Assembly: GCA_034336665.1 (NCBI GenBank)
Contig: CM067570.1
Location: forward strand, 23,207,002 to 23,271,001
Length of the DNA: 64,000 nt
Source: Luscinia megarhynchos
Lineage: Eukaryota; Chordata; Aves; Passeriformes; Turdidae
Direction: 5' to 3'
Part shown: one piece after another, positions 39,801 through 53,109 of the stretch
Layout of the letters: each line of letters starts with the position of its first letter
How positions within the stretch are numbered: position 1 is the first letter of the stretch
The notes under the pieces: model-generated
Database searches by the model: none
What the model was told of the DNA's origin: nothing
The model's input: the letters and a program-made list of their open reading frames with translations, nothing else
Program-made: the position numbers and the translations under genes

Positions 39801-42800
39801 CAAAAGAAGATTTCCAGGATTTTTTAATTTAAATGTTTGCTCATTTCATTTAACAGTATCCAATTATTAAACAGTACCATTTCAGAATTGTTTGAGCTGT
39901 GCTTTTTTCCTGAGATAATTTATATGTGTATTTTTAATTATTGATGTCATTCTTCAATTTTACAAGGTGAATAAATTTGGTTTATCTTCTTGAATTATAT
40001 TTAAAAGACCCACAGAGCCCAAAATTACATGCTAAGATTTATGCATGTTAGTTTCAAGGGATTGCAAGAAGGTGGAGATATAAAAGTAACTTTTCAATAG
40101 CAGAGAGATAAGAGCCAGAACTCTTGGTAGCTTATGTCACCCAGTAATGAGCAGGGTAATAAGCATTTGTCCAACAACATCAGGTCTTTGTTAAGAGTTC
40201 TGTGATAAGAAATGACACTAAGAAGGCTCTTGGGTTCTGTTCAAGACGCTGTCTAATAACCCGCAGCTGTTTAAAGAGTGCTGGGGGTGGGAGATGCTGG
40301 GAGCTATGCTGAGGAGGCTCAGATGCCATTTGAACTGCCTCCTATGCTTTCTTTGGAGAACTACTCTGGTGCATTGTCAGCCACACTGGTGGCTCCTTTT
40401 CAGTTCTTGACTATGTGTTTTTTCTGTCACTCGCATGAAAGAAATTTTTTGTGTGGAAGGAAAGAGAAGTACATTGCTTCAAAATGACACAGATATACTG
40501 TGAGAAAGATAAGCATTCTGAAATCCATTAGCTACTGATCTCCTTATTTCTGTCACTTCTTAGACAGTACAACTGTTTGACAGACTACTACACTTCTTAA
40601 TTTGTATAGAGCACAAAGTGACTGGAACAAGGTCATGGGTATTATTTTAAAATCAAATTAAGAACTTAGCTGGAGCATATATGCTTGAAAAATACTCAGC
40701 AAAGGTGAGCAGAATAAGGTTAAATATATTTGGAATATTTTCAGGTTAATATTGGTGTAAAAAGACCTAGCTTCCAAGGTAGTCTCTTATTCCATTGCAT
40801 GGTGTGATGTGCTTAACAAGGTAGTTATTTTCTTTGATCTGTTAGGACATTGGCATAAAAATTCATTGCTTTAAAGGGCCTAGAATTTCTTCTCAGCCTT
40901 CAGATGACACTCTTATGACATAACATGACTGTATTGTTTCTAGGTAATAACTTGGCTGGATAAGTATTCTTGTATTTGTGGTCTATTGTTTAAAATGGAT
41001 TTAGCAAACTGTAGCCAAAAAAAAAGGCTGTTCCCTTTTTTTTATTATTATTTTTCCCTTTATTAAGCTGCTAAAGAGTTCATGCAGCAAGTTTTTACAC
41101 AGTTTAAAATCCAGCCTGTTTTGCAATAGCTGCAATTTCTGCCTGACTAGAAGTTCACATTTAGACAAGTTCACGCACTTCACATCATTCAAGCTAAAAG
41201 GCAGCCAGACAGCACACTCCAGTATGTTTCAGGGCTGCCTCAGAAGAAACCATCCTAAGAATCCATCCACAGTGTGGATCCACATTGCCAAAGAACAAAC
41301 TGTGGCCTTAAAGCAAATTTTTCACATTTACTCTCGGCCATCATCACAAAGAAACATCTTTCGAACAGGAGATGAAATGTTTTTACCCCAAATATCCAAT
41401 TTGAGTTGAACATAGCATTTTCCATATTCATTTTGATTCCTTTCAATAAAGGAAAGCAGAACACCAAAACCATCCAATCTTGAAACAACTTGCTGCAGAA
41501 TTTTAAAGCAAAGTGTTTCTACAATCAAAACAGCTTTTATTGTAGGAATTGAATTTCTATGTATAAATAGGTATCTCCTGTTAGCTTTCTGAAATGTATC
41601 AATATGAACCAAAGTATTCCATTTAGACATGAGGGAAGTATTTTTCTATATATAAAATTGAATTTACAGGAATTCCAGCCTGTCTTATTAGCAATCTTTT
41701 TCCAATTCAGACAATCAAGAACATGTTCAATTATTCATAGGGCTGTGATTCTAACCATTTGCAATTTTTTTCTTGTGTTACTTGTAGGAAAGATGTAAAA
41801 ATCAAACTGCAGAGGAATACAATACAATAGAAATAATAGCTATTGAAAGGAAAAGAAGGTTGGTGTGATGAAGGACACAGACCAGAGGGTGCTCTATCAG
41901 CTGATACACCAGCCAGTGTTACTGGACAGCCTGAGAGAAACCACCTGGCTTATGGAAGAGCCCATTATCTAATTTACAGACAAAACATGGAGAGATGAGT
42001 CATTTCTAGAGGAGGAAAGATCACACCAAATCCCTCATTTTTTCCTCCTGTGCTCTGTTCACATTGTGTAACCCCTCCACATGCAGATCTCTATCCTGCA
42101 ACTCTGGGAGAATCTTGGCTATGATACAAGTTAGACTAGTGACCAACAGAAATTTGCTTTCAAGCTGATTGGATTTACAGATGAAACAGCTGCATGCAAA
42201 AACAAAGGTGCCCCATGCACCAGTTTTGAATGGCATGCAGTTTGATGCAGGGCCAGGAGGGCTGGCATGTGGGATCTTTTGGGAAGCTTTTATGGAGAGC
42301 AGCAGCAGCTCCAGTCCCTGGATGAGCAGTGGTCAGGAAAGACATAGTCAAGAGGGGAGGAGTAGCATGCCTTTTTTGTTCCTTCTCACAGCCTGGTGGG
42401 TTCCCACAAACACATATATCCCAGGTGGATATTTGTCAGCAAAGATGTCAGCCTGACAGCTTGTTGCCACTATCCCCTGTCAGAGCAGGGTTTGCAGTCT
42501 CCACAGGGTTTTGTGCCTATTTGGGATTTCTCTGACTCCAACTCCAACGCTCTTCCCCAGGGGAAAACAGGGACTGGGGCTACCCACCATGAGATCACTC
42601 TTTAAAAAAGGAGTAGTGGAGCAGGGCCAGGACCTAGCTGCTTATGTAATACTGATGAAGCTAGTGTCAGCATTTATAATTTCTTTCAATTATGACAGAA
42701 AGAAAAGTCCTTTCATAGCTTATCCAGCTGGAAAAATTAAGGAGAAACAATAGCATGACATTTTCTAATGAGATATTTTTCCCACTTTTCCAGAAGACAG

Positions 42801-43430
42801 TGTCCATCTGTTTTAGCATCTGCTCAGTGTAGTTCAAAATTCTCCTAAAACCAATAAGCAAGAGAAATGGCTTCACTGCCTTCAAAACGTCAAGATCTAG
42901 GAATTTCTTGGAGGGAAAAAGGTTGCATATGTGGTGATTATACTGAAAAAATTGTCTCTGACCCGCGCTCTCTGCCCATTTAAATAGAAGTTACAATCTC
43001 CATTTATTTCAGCAGGTTTGAGAAAGTACTTGACTAAAAACCTTGATGATTGCAAACAGAAATTTTTTTTTAAAGTGTGAAAATCTTCTCTGCTGTTAAG
43101 GGCACTGACCTTTTGGTGTACTTTCTTCAGAGCCCTTACAGCAATGATGAGAGATCAAACTATCTCACGAAGTATCACTTATTACATGAAACATTTGGGT
43201 TTTTTAAGTAATAAAACAATATACACGGGGAGTTTTTTCCACCCGTCTCACTATCTAACCAGAGAACATGGGAAAAAATCTGAAAAAAACCACCTAAAAC
43301 TATCAAAAATTTAAATTTTAATTTCTACTAAAACTTCCCGGAAGGGGAGATTTGGATGACATTTTCACGCACACATTTCCTCCTTTTGCAGCTTCAGTGA
43401 TCCAAAAGTAATCAGAACTCATAAAAAAAT
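33864..43430. other. Long unique AT-rich non-coding stretch, no gene seen
   Basis: Nearly 10 kb with only short chance frames, at most 103 codons (37426-37737 and 38605-38916, +). None has a recognisable domain or convincing splice boundaries. Minor low-complexity words include (TTA)n near 38752-38765, T-rich sequence near 39356-39420 and TTTTTTTATTATTATTT near 41037-41055. A slightly GC-richer patch lies at 42220-42590. I see no transposon tail, structured RNA or tandem array. Confidence 0.5.
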
Positions 43431-43464
43431 TCAAGCTGGAATGGACCATTGGAGGTAATTCAAC
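43431..43464 (-). mobile_element. Possible ancient CR1 tail fragment, reverse orientation
   Basis: The words AAGCTGGAATGGACC, TTGGAGGTAATTCAAC follow the order of the reversed end of old CR1 families (GGCTGGAAGGGACC...GGAGGTCAT...CCAAC). The terminal octamer is not preserved, although an A-rich ATAAAAAAATTC precedes it where it should be. With about 34 bases and several mismatches, this is suggestive only. Confidence 0.4.
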
Positions 43465-43486
43465 AGTTTTGCCTCAGTTATCAACT

Positions 43487-43535
43487 CACAGGTTGTGTTC
43501 ATAAAATAATTTTATTTTGTTGAACATAACCTGAG
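43487..43535. repeat. Near-perfect 49-nt inverted repeat
   Basis: The arm 43487-43509 (CACAGGTTGTGTTCATAAAA...) and the reverse complement of 43512-43535 (CTCAGGTTATGTTCAACAAA...) agree at about 20 of 23 positions, with one single-base gap and a two-base centre. This is the longest inverted repeat I found in the window. It may be a cruciform-forming palindrome, a relic of a small inverted-repeat element, or an RNA hairpin if transcribed. No clear target-site duplication flanks it. Confidence 0.8.
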
Positions 43536-44308
43536 AGCATATTGGATATACGTCTGCCTGGCATGTGAACACTTCTGCTAAACATTAAATTTATAAATTC
43601 ACTTTTTCTTTCACACACAGTTTAGTCTGTTTGGTCTGTTTTGTCAGATTGAATTTATACATAAGTTTTCATACGACAAAAAATAATACTACAATTTTGC
43701 TGTTCAGTCAAAAGAGAAGTGGAAAAGAATGCACTGAAAAAAATTTACTCTAGTTTTGGATGCCTTTTTTCACTTTTTCAGACTGTTCAACTATGTACTG
43801 TCTTCTAGAAAATTTTATAATTATTGCACCCTATATATATCATAATTTCCTTTGTATGTGTCTTGACCCTTCTGCCTTGCACATTATTGATTCCAAATGT
43901 GACCTTCCAACTTGTGTTTCTGGCACTCTGTGTTGTCAGTCTGATATTACCTGCTTAAAAGAGGAAGTGATGTAGGCACAGCTTTTCTGAGGACATCACC
44001 CAGTCTGACAGATATTATTAACTTGAGGTAACTTAACTGCAAACTACCAAAAGAACTGGAGAACTTTTCCCTGTGGAAGCCAGATGAGACCCCCCAAAAA
44101 GCAGACAATAATATATCTACAAAAGACTACTTTGGCTTAAAACAAATGTATTTCTAATCAGTATGATCCCCACAGTCATGTTACCCTGGGATTTCAGACT
44201 AGAGGAACGAGACACTATTTCATTGGCCTTGTTAACACTGCCCATTTTATTGAATGCCAGTTACCCATGTTGTACATATAGCAGCAACAAAGGCTTCAGC
44301 TTTGCTTC
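43536..44308. other. Unique AT-rich non-coding DNA, no gene seen
   Basis: One frame of 71 codons (43760-43975, +) with no known domain. No repeat family is recognised. Confidence 0.5.
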
Positions 44309-44332
44309 TGTTTTTACCATTGGGTAAAAACA
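44309..44332. repeat. Perfect 10-bp inverted repeat, 4-nt loop
   Basis: TGTTTTTACC (44309-44318), loop ATTG, and GGTAAAAACA (44323-44332) are exact reverse complements. The arms hold GTAAAAACA-like forkhead words in opposite orientation. It is a short perfect hairpin in unique DNA. Confidence 0.8.
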
Positions 44333-47300
44333 AGGTCTGCAAGTAAAGAAAAGGTGTTTACCCATGTGTGCTGACATCTGCATTAATTACCAATGAAACC
44401 TGATTTATCCCACATATTTCTGCTCCTTCATTCCTTTATCCCACAGTCAGAGCTGTTGCTGGTTCTGATCAGCATTTGTACATTTCCATGGAAATTGGTG
44501 AATTTTTAAAGAAAGGGAGTTGGAAATAACAGGAGATGACACTGACCGGTGACTGATACATGAATTGTGTTAACAACACAGCTATCCTACAGATAAATGT
44601 CAGGGTGGAGAGTAAAGCAGGGTGAGAAGCATCACGATGCCTTAAGAGGAGATGAAATACAGTGAAATGAAATATAGATGACACACATATCAAAACCAAA
44701 TATGTCTAAATGGCTGACCTTATTTAGAGAAGGAATGACATTTACATGGCAAAAGCAATGAAATTTAAATTATTATCTTTAAATGGCAGTAATTAAAGAG
44801 TATGAGGCTACAGCAGTTTTCTGCAGAAATAAATAGATATATGAGATTGTGAGTTAGTGATGGAAAAGCCTCCATTCAGCACATAATTCTCAGCAGATTT
44901 TCTTTATTTGAAATGAGTGTAACAGCATTATCATCAGAGTGACTAAAATTAAATTAATTAAAATGTCATCTGGAATTAAGTAAATCCTTTTATTATTATT
45001 CAGTCTATCAATAGAATCCTTACATAACAAGGGGAACCACCCCACAGTTTATCTGACAAAATCAGCATGATCAGTGATTTCAACCTGAAATGCTTATTGT
45101 TTTCAGTAAATTGCTTAAAATTAGTTGCATTAAGGCTTCCTATTTATTTATTTTTAGCTCATTGGACAGTTTCATTGAATCAATAGGGTTATACTTGCTT
45201 CAGAAAGTGTAGAAGAACTGGTCTATATGTAGATTTTGGTGAGAAATACTGCTAACAAAACTAGAAATTTTAGTGCAGCTATAGTTACAATTAGATGAAA
45301 TACTTATTTACTGTGAAATGATAAGTGTTTTTCTTTCTTTTTTTCTCTGATAAATTCTGTGGAGAATCCAGATTTCCTAATCCATATTTCTTTGGAATCA
45401 ACTTTTATTGATGCAAGCATCGAAAAGGGTGAATCCACATATCAGATACCTATACATGCAGCTTTTTACAAAAGATTCCATTTCTGAATATTGGTGAGTA
45501 TAGAAACGCATCTTTTCCTTTTAACATGTTTTTGATGATATAAATATGACTAAAAACTCGTTCAATTCTACAGTCACAGGAGCAGGAGCACTTTGCAAGC
45601 CATTGCAGTGAGCAGTTTTGGAAGCTGGCCAAGGTTTGCATGTGGAGGGAACTTGAGGCAGTGATGTCCTGGAGCTGGCTGCTCACATACAACACTGCGG
45701 TTGTCCATGCAGGACACACGGCTCTGCAAGAACAGGGACAGGGAATTGCTCAGGTGCTTGAACTGATGAAGCGGCTCAAAGCTTTCCTTCTTAGGAAGAG
45801 CTCCAAGACTGCTTTTAAATTAAACTACTTGTCTCCAACATGTTTAAACTTGTAACAGGAAGGAAGGAAAAAAAATAGGGAAAATGTTTGAATTTTCCCT
45901 TAACACTCCTGCTACTAATAAGAATAAATCAGGGAAACTCCAATTAGGATGCCAGTTTTGTTTATCCTCTGGCACTGTGTTCTGTTCTTTGTAGGGATCT
46001 GGGAACTGATGCTTCTGCCTCCCAAGTATGCAATGCTATATATTCTGTATGAGTTGTTTAAAGAGACTTATACACAGGAGAAGTATTTGTTAGTGGTTTT
46101 AAGCCTAAGCGTAGATGAAGTATAATGAACAATCTGTTAAATGTTAATGTAATTTATCCTTTCTTAATTCACAAACATGACATATTGCATGTATTTAGTG
46201 TTAACCTCTTTTAGACACTCATTTGTTTTGACCTATGTCCATAATATATTATGTACCTTGAGAAATTTATCTTGTCACTTTGAAACAAGATTACAATTAA
46301 TATGACACACATGAGTTTAAATTACTACTCCAACTAGAGATGTGTGAGTAATGAATTAGCCACAGTCTTGAACTGTTGGCAGACAATTTAAATTGCCTGA
46401 CTCTGATGCACGATCTGGAGTCACTAAATATGTACACGGTCTTAAGTCAACATGTTTTTTAGATCAGTGACTGAGCAGCACTCTTTAAACACTTTTTTTA
46501 TAAGGGAAAATAGCTAAATAAAAGTTAGCCTGGGACTGGATAGTCAGATGTCTGACTGCAAACAATTCTTCCACAGATTTGTTTTGTCACACCACATTTG
46601 GTTTGCGATTGTAAGGTCAAGCCTAAAAAGTTAAGTGGTTGCCTATAGGAAGCAGGACTGTAATTGTGATATCATTAGAAATACTGAATTGTGGATAATT
46701 CTTTATATTTGTACTTGTCACTTGTCTGGTTTTTGACAAGAGGAGGCAGTTTTGATGGGCTTCCTGTGGTCCTTGTGTTTTTTATCCTGTTATCCAATTT
46801 TCTGCTGCACTGCTTTCCTTCTGTCACACTGACTGCTAGCCAGCCTTGCGTCCTTTACTGGAAGGGCATACAAAGGTTTTCACTATAGTGGACAGAAATA
46901 AAGGGAGATGCAATAGTAGGGATGAATTTTGATAAGTACCTTATGTCTCCTGTCCAGACTAAGTCATACATGATCTATATAATCACCTAAAGGTCTTTTA
47001 AATCTTACAGAAAAAGTAACAATTACAGAAGATATGTATGTGTACATATCATTTTTAAAATAAAATAAATCCTGAAAAGAGAGAAAACAATTTATGATTT
47101 TAAAGACTCTTTGTAGATGACAGAAAAACATTTAAGTTTAGTGATTCTGTATTCTTTGAAAAACACAAATAGACCAAACATCAACAAGTCCATAAAAAAA
47201 AATCAAAGTCCTAGTATGTAGGTAAATGAATACTACCCCAACAAATCTACTTTTTACACATCTTATAATATCCAATAATCTTTGGATGTGAATTTCCACT

Positions 47301-48100
47301 AACTTTCCTTTTTTTTTTGGGAATCATGGTTTGGCATGGACAAGACTGAATATATACAAGGTTTTTACTCTGTACGCTTTTACAAGCCGGTTTAATCTGC
47401 TCTATAATGCAAAACTGATTCAGTCTCTGCACATTTGTTCCTATTCTTTGAAAACAAGTGGTGTGGGGTTTGAATTATTGGATAAACCCCTGGCTTTTTG
47501 TTATACTTGATGTTAGATTTATCTGTCCGAGTGTTTTAAAACCCCACATCCATAAATGTCAGGGCACGAGTGTAACGAGGCAGGCAAGGGTCTATATAGC
47601 ATATAGCAACAGCACAACATCAAGGCTATGTCAGAATTCACAAAGCCAGGAGTGCTTTGGGTTTCTACACCCAGGCTCCTGCTGCATTAGGACTCCATCA
47701 TCCAAAAAGATTAGGAGATGTTTGTGACACCTAACCTGCCTCTTACTATGCCCCAACCGCTTTGCAAAAGACCTGCAAAGCAGAAGACAGGGAAGTGGCC
47801 ATCCCAGTCGGGACAATCAGGAGCCAAGGACTGAAGGCCCAAGCTCAAGACAGTTATGTCTCATTGTATATGCGTCTAGTAGCCTACTCTAGGTCTTCAA
47901 ACAGCTCTCAGCTACTTTATATCCCTTCTTCCTTTTGCTTAGCTGAGGTAGAAATGCTCTTAAAAGCTGTTGCTACTACAATTTGCCATAGACTGCCCAA
48001 TGATGTGGCTCCTGGTGTTGTTGAGAAAGAAGACATTAAACAGGAAGAAAAAGTGTTCTGTTAGTTGTCAGGGACAAAACTGCATTACTGAAAGAAAGTA
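44333..48100. other. Unique AT-rich non-coding DNA, no gene seen
   Basis: Frames of 60-100 codons (for example 45450-45719 on -, 47458-47727 and 47762-48064 on +) show no domain and overlap frames on the other strand. A block of closely spaced TAATTA-type words at 44940-44970 (AAATTAAATTAATTAAAATG) resembles homeodomain-site clusters. No transposon is recognised before the CR1 tail at 48101. Confidence 0.45.
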
Positions 48101-48245
48101 CTTCTTCAAGGCCTAGTTGAATGGGGCTTTGAGCAACCTGATCCAGTGGAAGGTGCCTCTGACCACAGCAGGAGGGTTTGGGACTAGATCATCTTTGAAA
48201 GTCTCTTCCAACTCAAATTATCAGTACTTTATGGTTCGATGATCT
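48101..48245 (+). mobile_element. CR1 LINE 3'-tail fragment, forward orientation (longest in window)
   Basis: The sequence reads TTCTTCAAGGCCTAGTTGAA, GGGGCTTTGAGCAACCTGAT, GTGGAAGGTGCC, GGACTAGATCATCTTTGAAA, CTCTTCCAACTC and ends TTTATGGTTCGATGATCT. This follows the 3' untranslated end of avian CR1 from the GGCTTTGAGCAACCTG block to the terminal octamers. About 145 bases remain and no LINE coding sequence is included. Substitutions throughout mark it as old and inactive. Confidence 0.9.
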
Positions 48246-51200
48246 AATATGGTCCCATGATCATTGACAACTTTAGAAAACACCATTCTCTTTATTTGTT
48301 ATATTTTCAGCTCAGGGAATTCTTGCCTTATGTAGAACACTTTTTGTAGATCTTATCTATTGTTCTTGCTAGACTCAACGCCAGTGTCTGCTATAAACAA
48401 AAAAATAATTGCCTTAAATATCTATGAAAAATTGCTAACACAATTTTTGGGGAATAAGGCAGTCTCCCAAAGAAACATCTGAGTCCTTGCTAGTCACTTT
48501 TAAAACTATTTTGAATGATGTAGTAAGTCATGAGATTCTAGATAATCACTCTACTTTAGTCATACACTGGACTATGATTTAGTAGCTCTCTTATAACTTT
48601 TTTGTAAGAGTTTTTTATACGCCATATGGGGTGTAGGATGTAGCTGGAACAGATTGGTGCTCATTAATCAGTAATTCGTACTTCATAAAGAGCAGAATTA
48701 GTATTAGAAGTAACAAATTCTCTGACATTCTTGGTCAGGGACAGCAAGCAATTACAAACATAATGTTTGCTGTCCCTACAAGCTTTCTTCCACAGACACC
48801 TCATTCATTCCCACAGAATAGTGAGTGCTTGCAGTTTTATGTTTGGAAATGAGTGTCTGCAACATCCACACTGTGTTATTAAGAAGCAAAGGTGATACAG
48901 CCACAAACTTAGTCACACACTGAACAATCTGGGATGAGACCACAGGAGTTGTGTGATATCATAAGAAACCTGACCACATAAAAGGAAAGTTAAATGTATT
49001 CTCAAGCTTTGAAAAGTCATGAAAAAGGAAGTCAGATCAGTGTAATGCTCAAATGTTTGGTAGATCAGAGAGGAATAAACATTTCTGTAAAGAAATTAGT
49101 AGGATTTTTATTATGTACTGTAACCAGCTCTAAGATGCGCTATCCAATACTTCAGCAAGATGTGCATATATATACACTTTTCTGGTTTTATTTTATGCTA
49201 TCAAAAATCTTAAGAAATCCTACTTATCATGAGAACACTTTAGGCTTAACAAATGGATGACATATTGTAGCTATTATGCATAGGATCACAATCAGCAGAA
49301 CAGTCACTGAAGAGTCCTCCATAAGGTATGAAAGATGCCCAGAAAGTGCCTTCAGGTACAAAAGAAGTCTCTGAATTCTTACTACTTGTGTGATTAAATC
49401 CTTTTGGATTGGATTTATTTTTACATTTCATATAGAAGGAATTTATTGATGTAAACAGGCCAATAGTGGTAGTAGTGGTACATATTTCTGCTACCTCAGG
49501 TAGTTTTCTTTAAGCTCCCATAGTTTAGTGCTGATGAGTCAAACTTGACTGATGCGAATCTGAACTTTATGGATTCTCATTTATATCGTAACTCCAGATG
49601 TCTTGTGGTTTTTGGTGTCAAAGTAGAATGATGCAAAGTACTGAATGTTGTCACCTGTGATGTAAAGTAAAATGTTGTGTATCTGGATTTGAACAACCCA
49701 CTACAGAAAGAATGTGGTTGTGGTTTTTGGTTAGGTTTGGTTGGGTTTTTTTGACCCAGTGATTCTAGCCTTGTAATTTCAGTAACTTTGTAACTGAGCT
49801 GTCTGGACCAACCATAGAAATAAATTCTCAATTTTCCTCATTAATAAATGATTGCCAGAGACAATTCCTCTTCTAAGCAACACTTAGAGCATAAGCTGAA
49901 CAAAGAGCTTCATCTGGCAATTAGTATTCCTGTGGTGAACAGGGAGAGAATTAGTCAGAGATACAGGAGGCTCAGGCTGCAAAATCTGAAGTAAAAGGCT
50001 CAGTGCGCAAGCTTTCTGATGCACCAATGCTTTTTCGCCTCCCAGTTTGAGAATCTCTTGCATTTATTTTTCACAACAGTTTAATACTATTGTGTTGAAA
50101 GAATACATTATGGTTTAAACATTCATCTCTGCTTCAAAAGATAGGCAACAGCTACTGGAAACAGCAGGGCTCTCTGCTGTGTTTTCAGTCCTGAGGCTGA
50201 TCAATAAACTCCAGTGACACAAGGGAGGAAGGGGTAACACACTCACACACTGCTCAGCCCCAGGAATGCAGAAAGGATGAATAGAAAGCTAAATGTTTCT
50301 TTAAGGAATGAGACCCAAGCACAGATGGCACTCTGTATTCATGGAAGGCTCCCACATGGTGCAAAGAATTAGAGCCTGCAGGGCCTCATAAAAATAGCAG
50401 AATCACCTATGCTCAAAATCTTCAGCCTGATTCACTCTCAGCTACATCGCTGTAAGATAGTAGGAGTAAAGGTATTAATGTCATTGGATTAATGCAGTGT
50501 AACACTGTCCTTAGAGCTGAACCTCACACCCACTGTGTGAAATGCTTATCCAAAGGGCTTGTAGTGACTGTGTCATGAATAAACCAGCCAAAAAACCTGA
50601 AACCCCATCTTTAACCATGATGAACCAGATCATCATGGAACCATGATACTCCTGTTAAGGTGAAAATATTCCAGAAATCCAGTTTACTGAAGCATCTAGG
50701 GTTCTCACAGGGATTGGAGTTTGCTCTTGTATTAGCGTTTCTAATCCACCATCTCTATAATTATTTTCTTTATCTTTGAAGTAACATGAAGTCAGGAGAA
50801 AGGGGGGAAAAAAAAGAAAGCTTTTTTTTTTCTGTCTAGTAATATCCAGATGCCTAACACACCCGTAAGAGGAAAATAAGCTGATGTCATGCTCAGCCTT
50901 GTAAGATGCAAATTAGAAGAATGAAGTTTCAAGTATTCCAGAAGTTCAGAATAGCTGGAATGGATTAAAATATTGCTGCTGAAATGATTTGTCTAATTCC
51001 AGGAATCTGCACCTTAAATGGAAAAAAGCAGAATCTGCTGGACATTTGTAGTGGATATAAATTATGCATGCCACATATAGACAAATATTTTTATTAACTT
51101 TGGCCAATTAAATCTTTCCACAGTTTCTATATTGCTAAATTCACTTGTGCTACATACATGAGTGCTAAAACAGATCTAAGACAAAAATAAAATAATCTCT

Positions 51201-52904
51201 TGATTCTGATGCAAATCAAAGGCCCCATTCTCTAGTAGATCACTTGGCAAATGTAATTTCTTCAGAATTTATGTGCTAGTTCTGCATCCTCCCTAGTAAT
51301 GGGAAAAGCTAGTTATGTCAGCATCATGTCTGCTGATGTTTTAAAATGAGCTTTTAGCTGAATTTCTGGTCCCGTGGAAATTATGTTAAATGAACACAAT
51401 GATAAAGCAATCTGGAGAGACAAAACCTCTTCGTTTAACTGCTCCACACCCAGATGTGTCAGACTGCACTGGAGGCAGCAGACAGGGCAGAAGTGAGATG
51501 TGACTGTCTCTAGCCCAGGAAGACCCATTTGTATATGTTCCTGTCTGAAGAGTCTCCCTTTCTTGAGTTTTTACTGAGGCAAAAGCAAATTGAAGGGGAC
51601 TCTGCTTGACCCATGCCCTTCATGTTTTCCCAGTCTCAATCTTCTCAGCTATGAGTGATTTGTGTTGTGGCTTTCTGCCAACAGGGGCTCTCCACTCTGG
51701 GATGCCCCTTGAGGTGTGCTTCATGAGGCTGTGGACCAGGGAGGGTTTTCAGAAGTCACAACTTGATTTGAATCCACCAAAACCAAATTCCTGGTAGAAG
51801 GGGTTGCTGATGAGGTCCTAGCTTGGAGAAATATTTGGGTTTGAAACAGAAATTACTTTGGAGGGAAAGAAACTTCATCAGACTAGGGTCAGGGTCCACC
51901 ATAAAACGTATTAGATATGTAATGGTTGGAGTTGGGATAAAATTAGAGACAGAGAAAGAAGAATGGATTGTTATCTGAATAGCAATGGGATTGTTGTTCT
52001 TTATGAATAACAGTGTGTGCTCCAAATACCATATCAAACAGAGGCAGTGTTCTCTCTGTAGAGCTCCAGAGCATTGTAGGTGCAAGCTTTCTGCCTGCCT
52101 GACCATGTATCAGCCCTGAGAAAACTGCCTGGCAGAACCAGGGGACCCCTGACAGCCTAGAGAGGCAGCCTGCAGAGCTCAGTGCCACTACTGACTGCAG
52201 CTGTTGCTGCTTACAAAGACATTTAAGTACAACACATTACTTACCAGACTGACTTTCCACAGGTGCTACAGTTTCCTAGGTGGATGCTAGGTTGTTCATT
52301 TCATGGAAACACCTCTAAGAGCAACATTAAGTGTAAGAGGTCAAACTGGTCTGGTCCTAAATGTACAGCTTAAATACATGATCCAAGTTCAGTGAGAATG
52401 GATCAAGCATTGATGAATTTAGAGATCCTAGAAGTGATGATCTTACAAATATACATGCTTATTAGTCACTATAGAGCCAGCACATAAACTAAGTTGGAAT
52501 AATTAAATAAGAGGAAGGCGAAGGGGTGAAAGAAAACACCATCTGCTAACTCTCGATCAGTCACTTATAAGCAAACAGGAATATAATGAAGGCCATTGCA
52601 TTCTGATCATGAATAGATCCGTCTGCTTGGCTTGCGTTATTCTTCCTCAAAAATAGTGCATATGTTTTGTAACAGTTTGGTAAACACATGAAAGAGAGAG
52701 GAAAAAGAAAGTTAAAAGTCTCTGCTGAACTGTACGAAATGGAGCAACTTGGATGCATCATGGCATTTTTAACATATTTGTTTTAGAGACAATTTTTACA
52801 TTTACAGTATCAACTTTGGTTTGAAGGTAAAAGCTTGATTATGCAGTCAGCATATTTCATGATCTGACATTCTCAGTTATTTACAGCCATCAACTGATGC
52901 ACTG
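48246..52904. other. Unique AT-rich non-coding DNA, no gene seen
   Basis: The longest frame is 116 codons on the minus strand (51756-52106). It overlaps an 81-codon minus frame and has no recognisable domain. A small inverted word pair CCATGATG...CATCATGG lies at about 50616-50640. A-runs and T-runs face each other near 50809-50831 (A8GAAAGCT10). No exon structure or transposon is supported. Confidence 0.5.
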
Positions 52905-52931
52905 ATTCTACTAGCTGACTGCTAGTAGAAT
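52905..52931. repeat. Perfect 11-bp inverted repeat, 5-nt loop
   Basis: ATTCTACTAGC (52905-52915), loop TGACT, and GCTAGTAGAAT (52921-52931) pair exactly. It could form a short cruciform or an RNA stem-loop. The stem is far shorter than a microRNA precursor, and the flanking sequence does not extend it. Confidence 0.85.
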
Positions 52932-53109
52932 GGAATCTCCTCTAGGATTGAAATAGCAATTGTTTTTAAGTCTGTGAATTTTTCAGCATGAATGGTGACT
53001 TTCTAGGCTATTAATATAGAACAGTGGCATAAAATGTCATAGCCACCTGTTGTGTCAACTACCAGCAGCCAATAATATATGTTAACACAAGGCATATATT
53101 CTTTAATTT

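Noticed and set aside
51756..52106. 116-codon minus-strand frame
   Set aside because: No domain, overlaps another minus-strand frame, and its length is within what chance gives in 64 kb.
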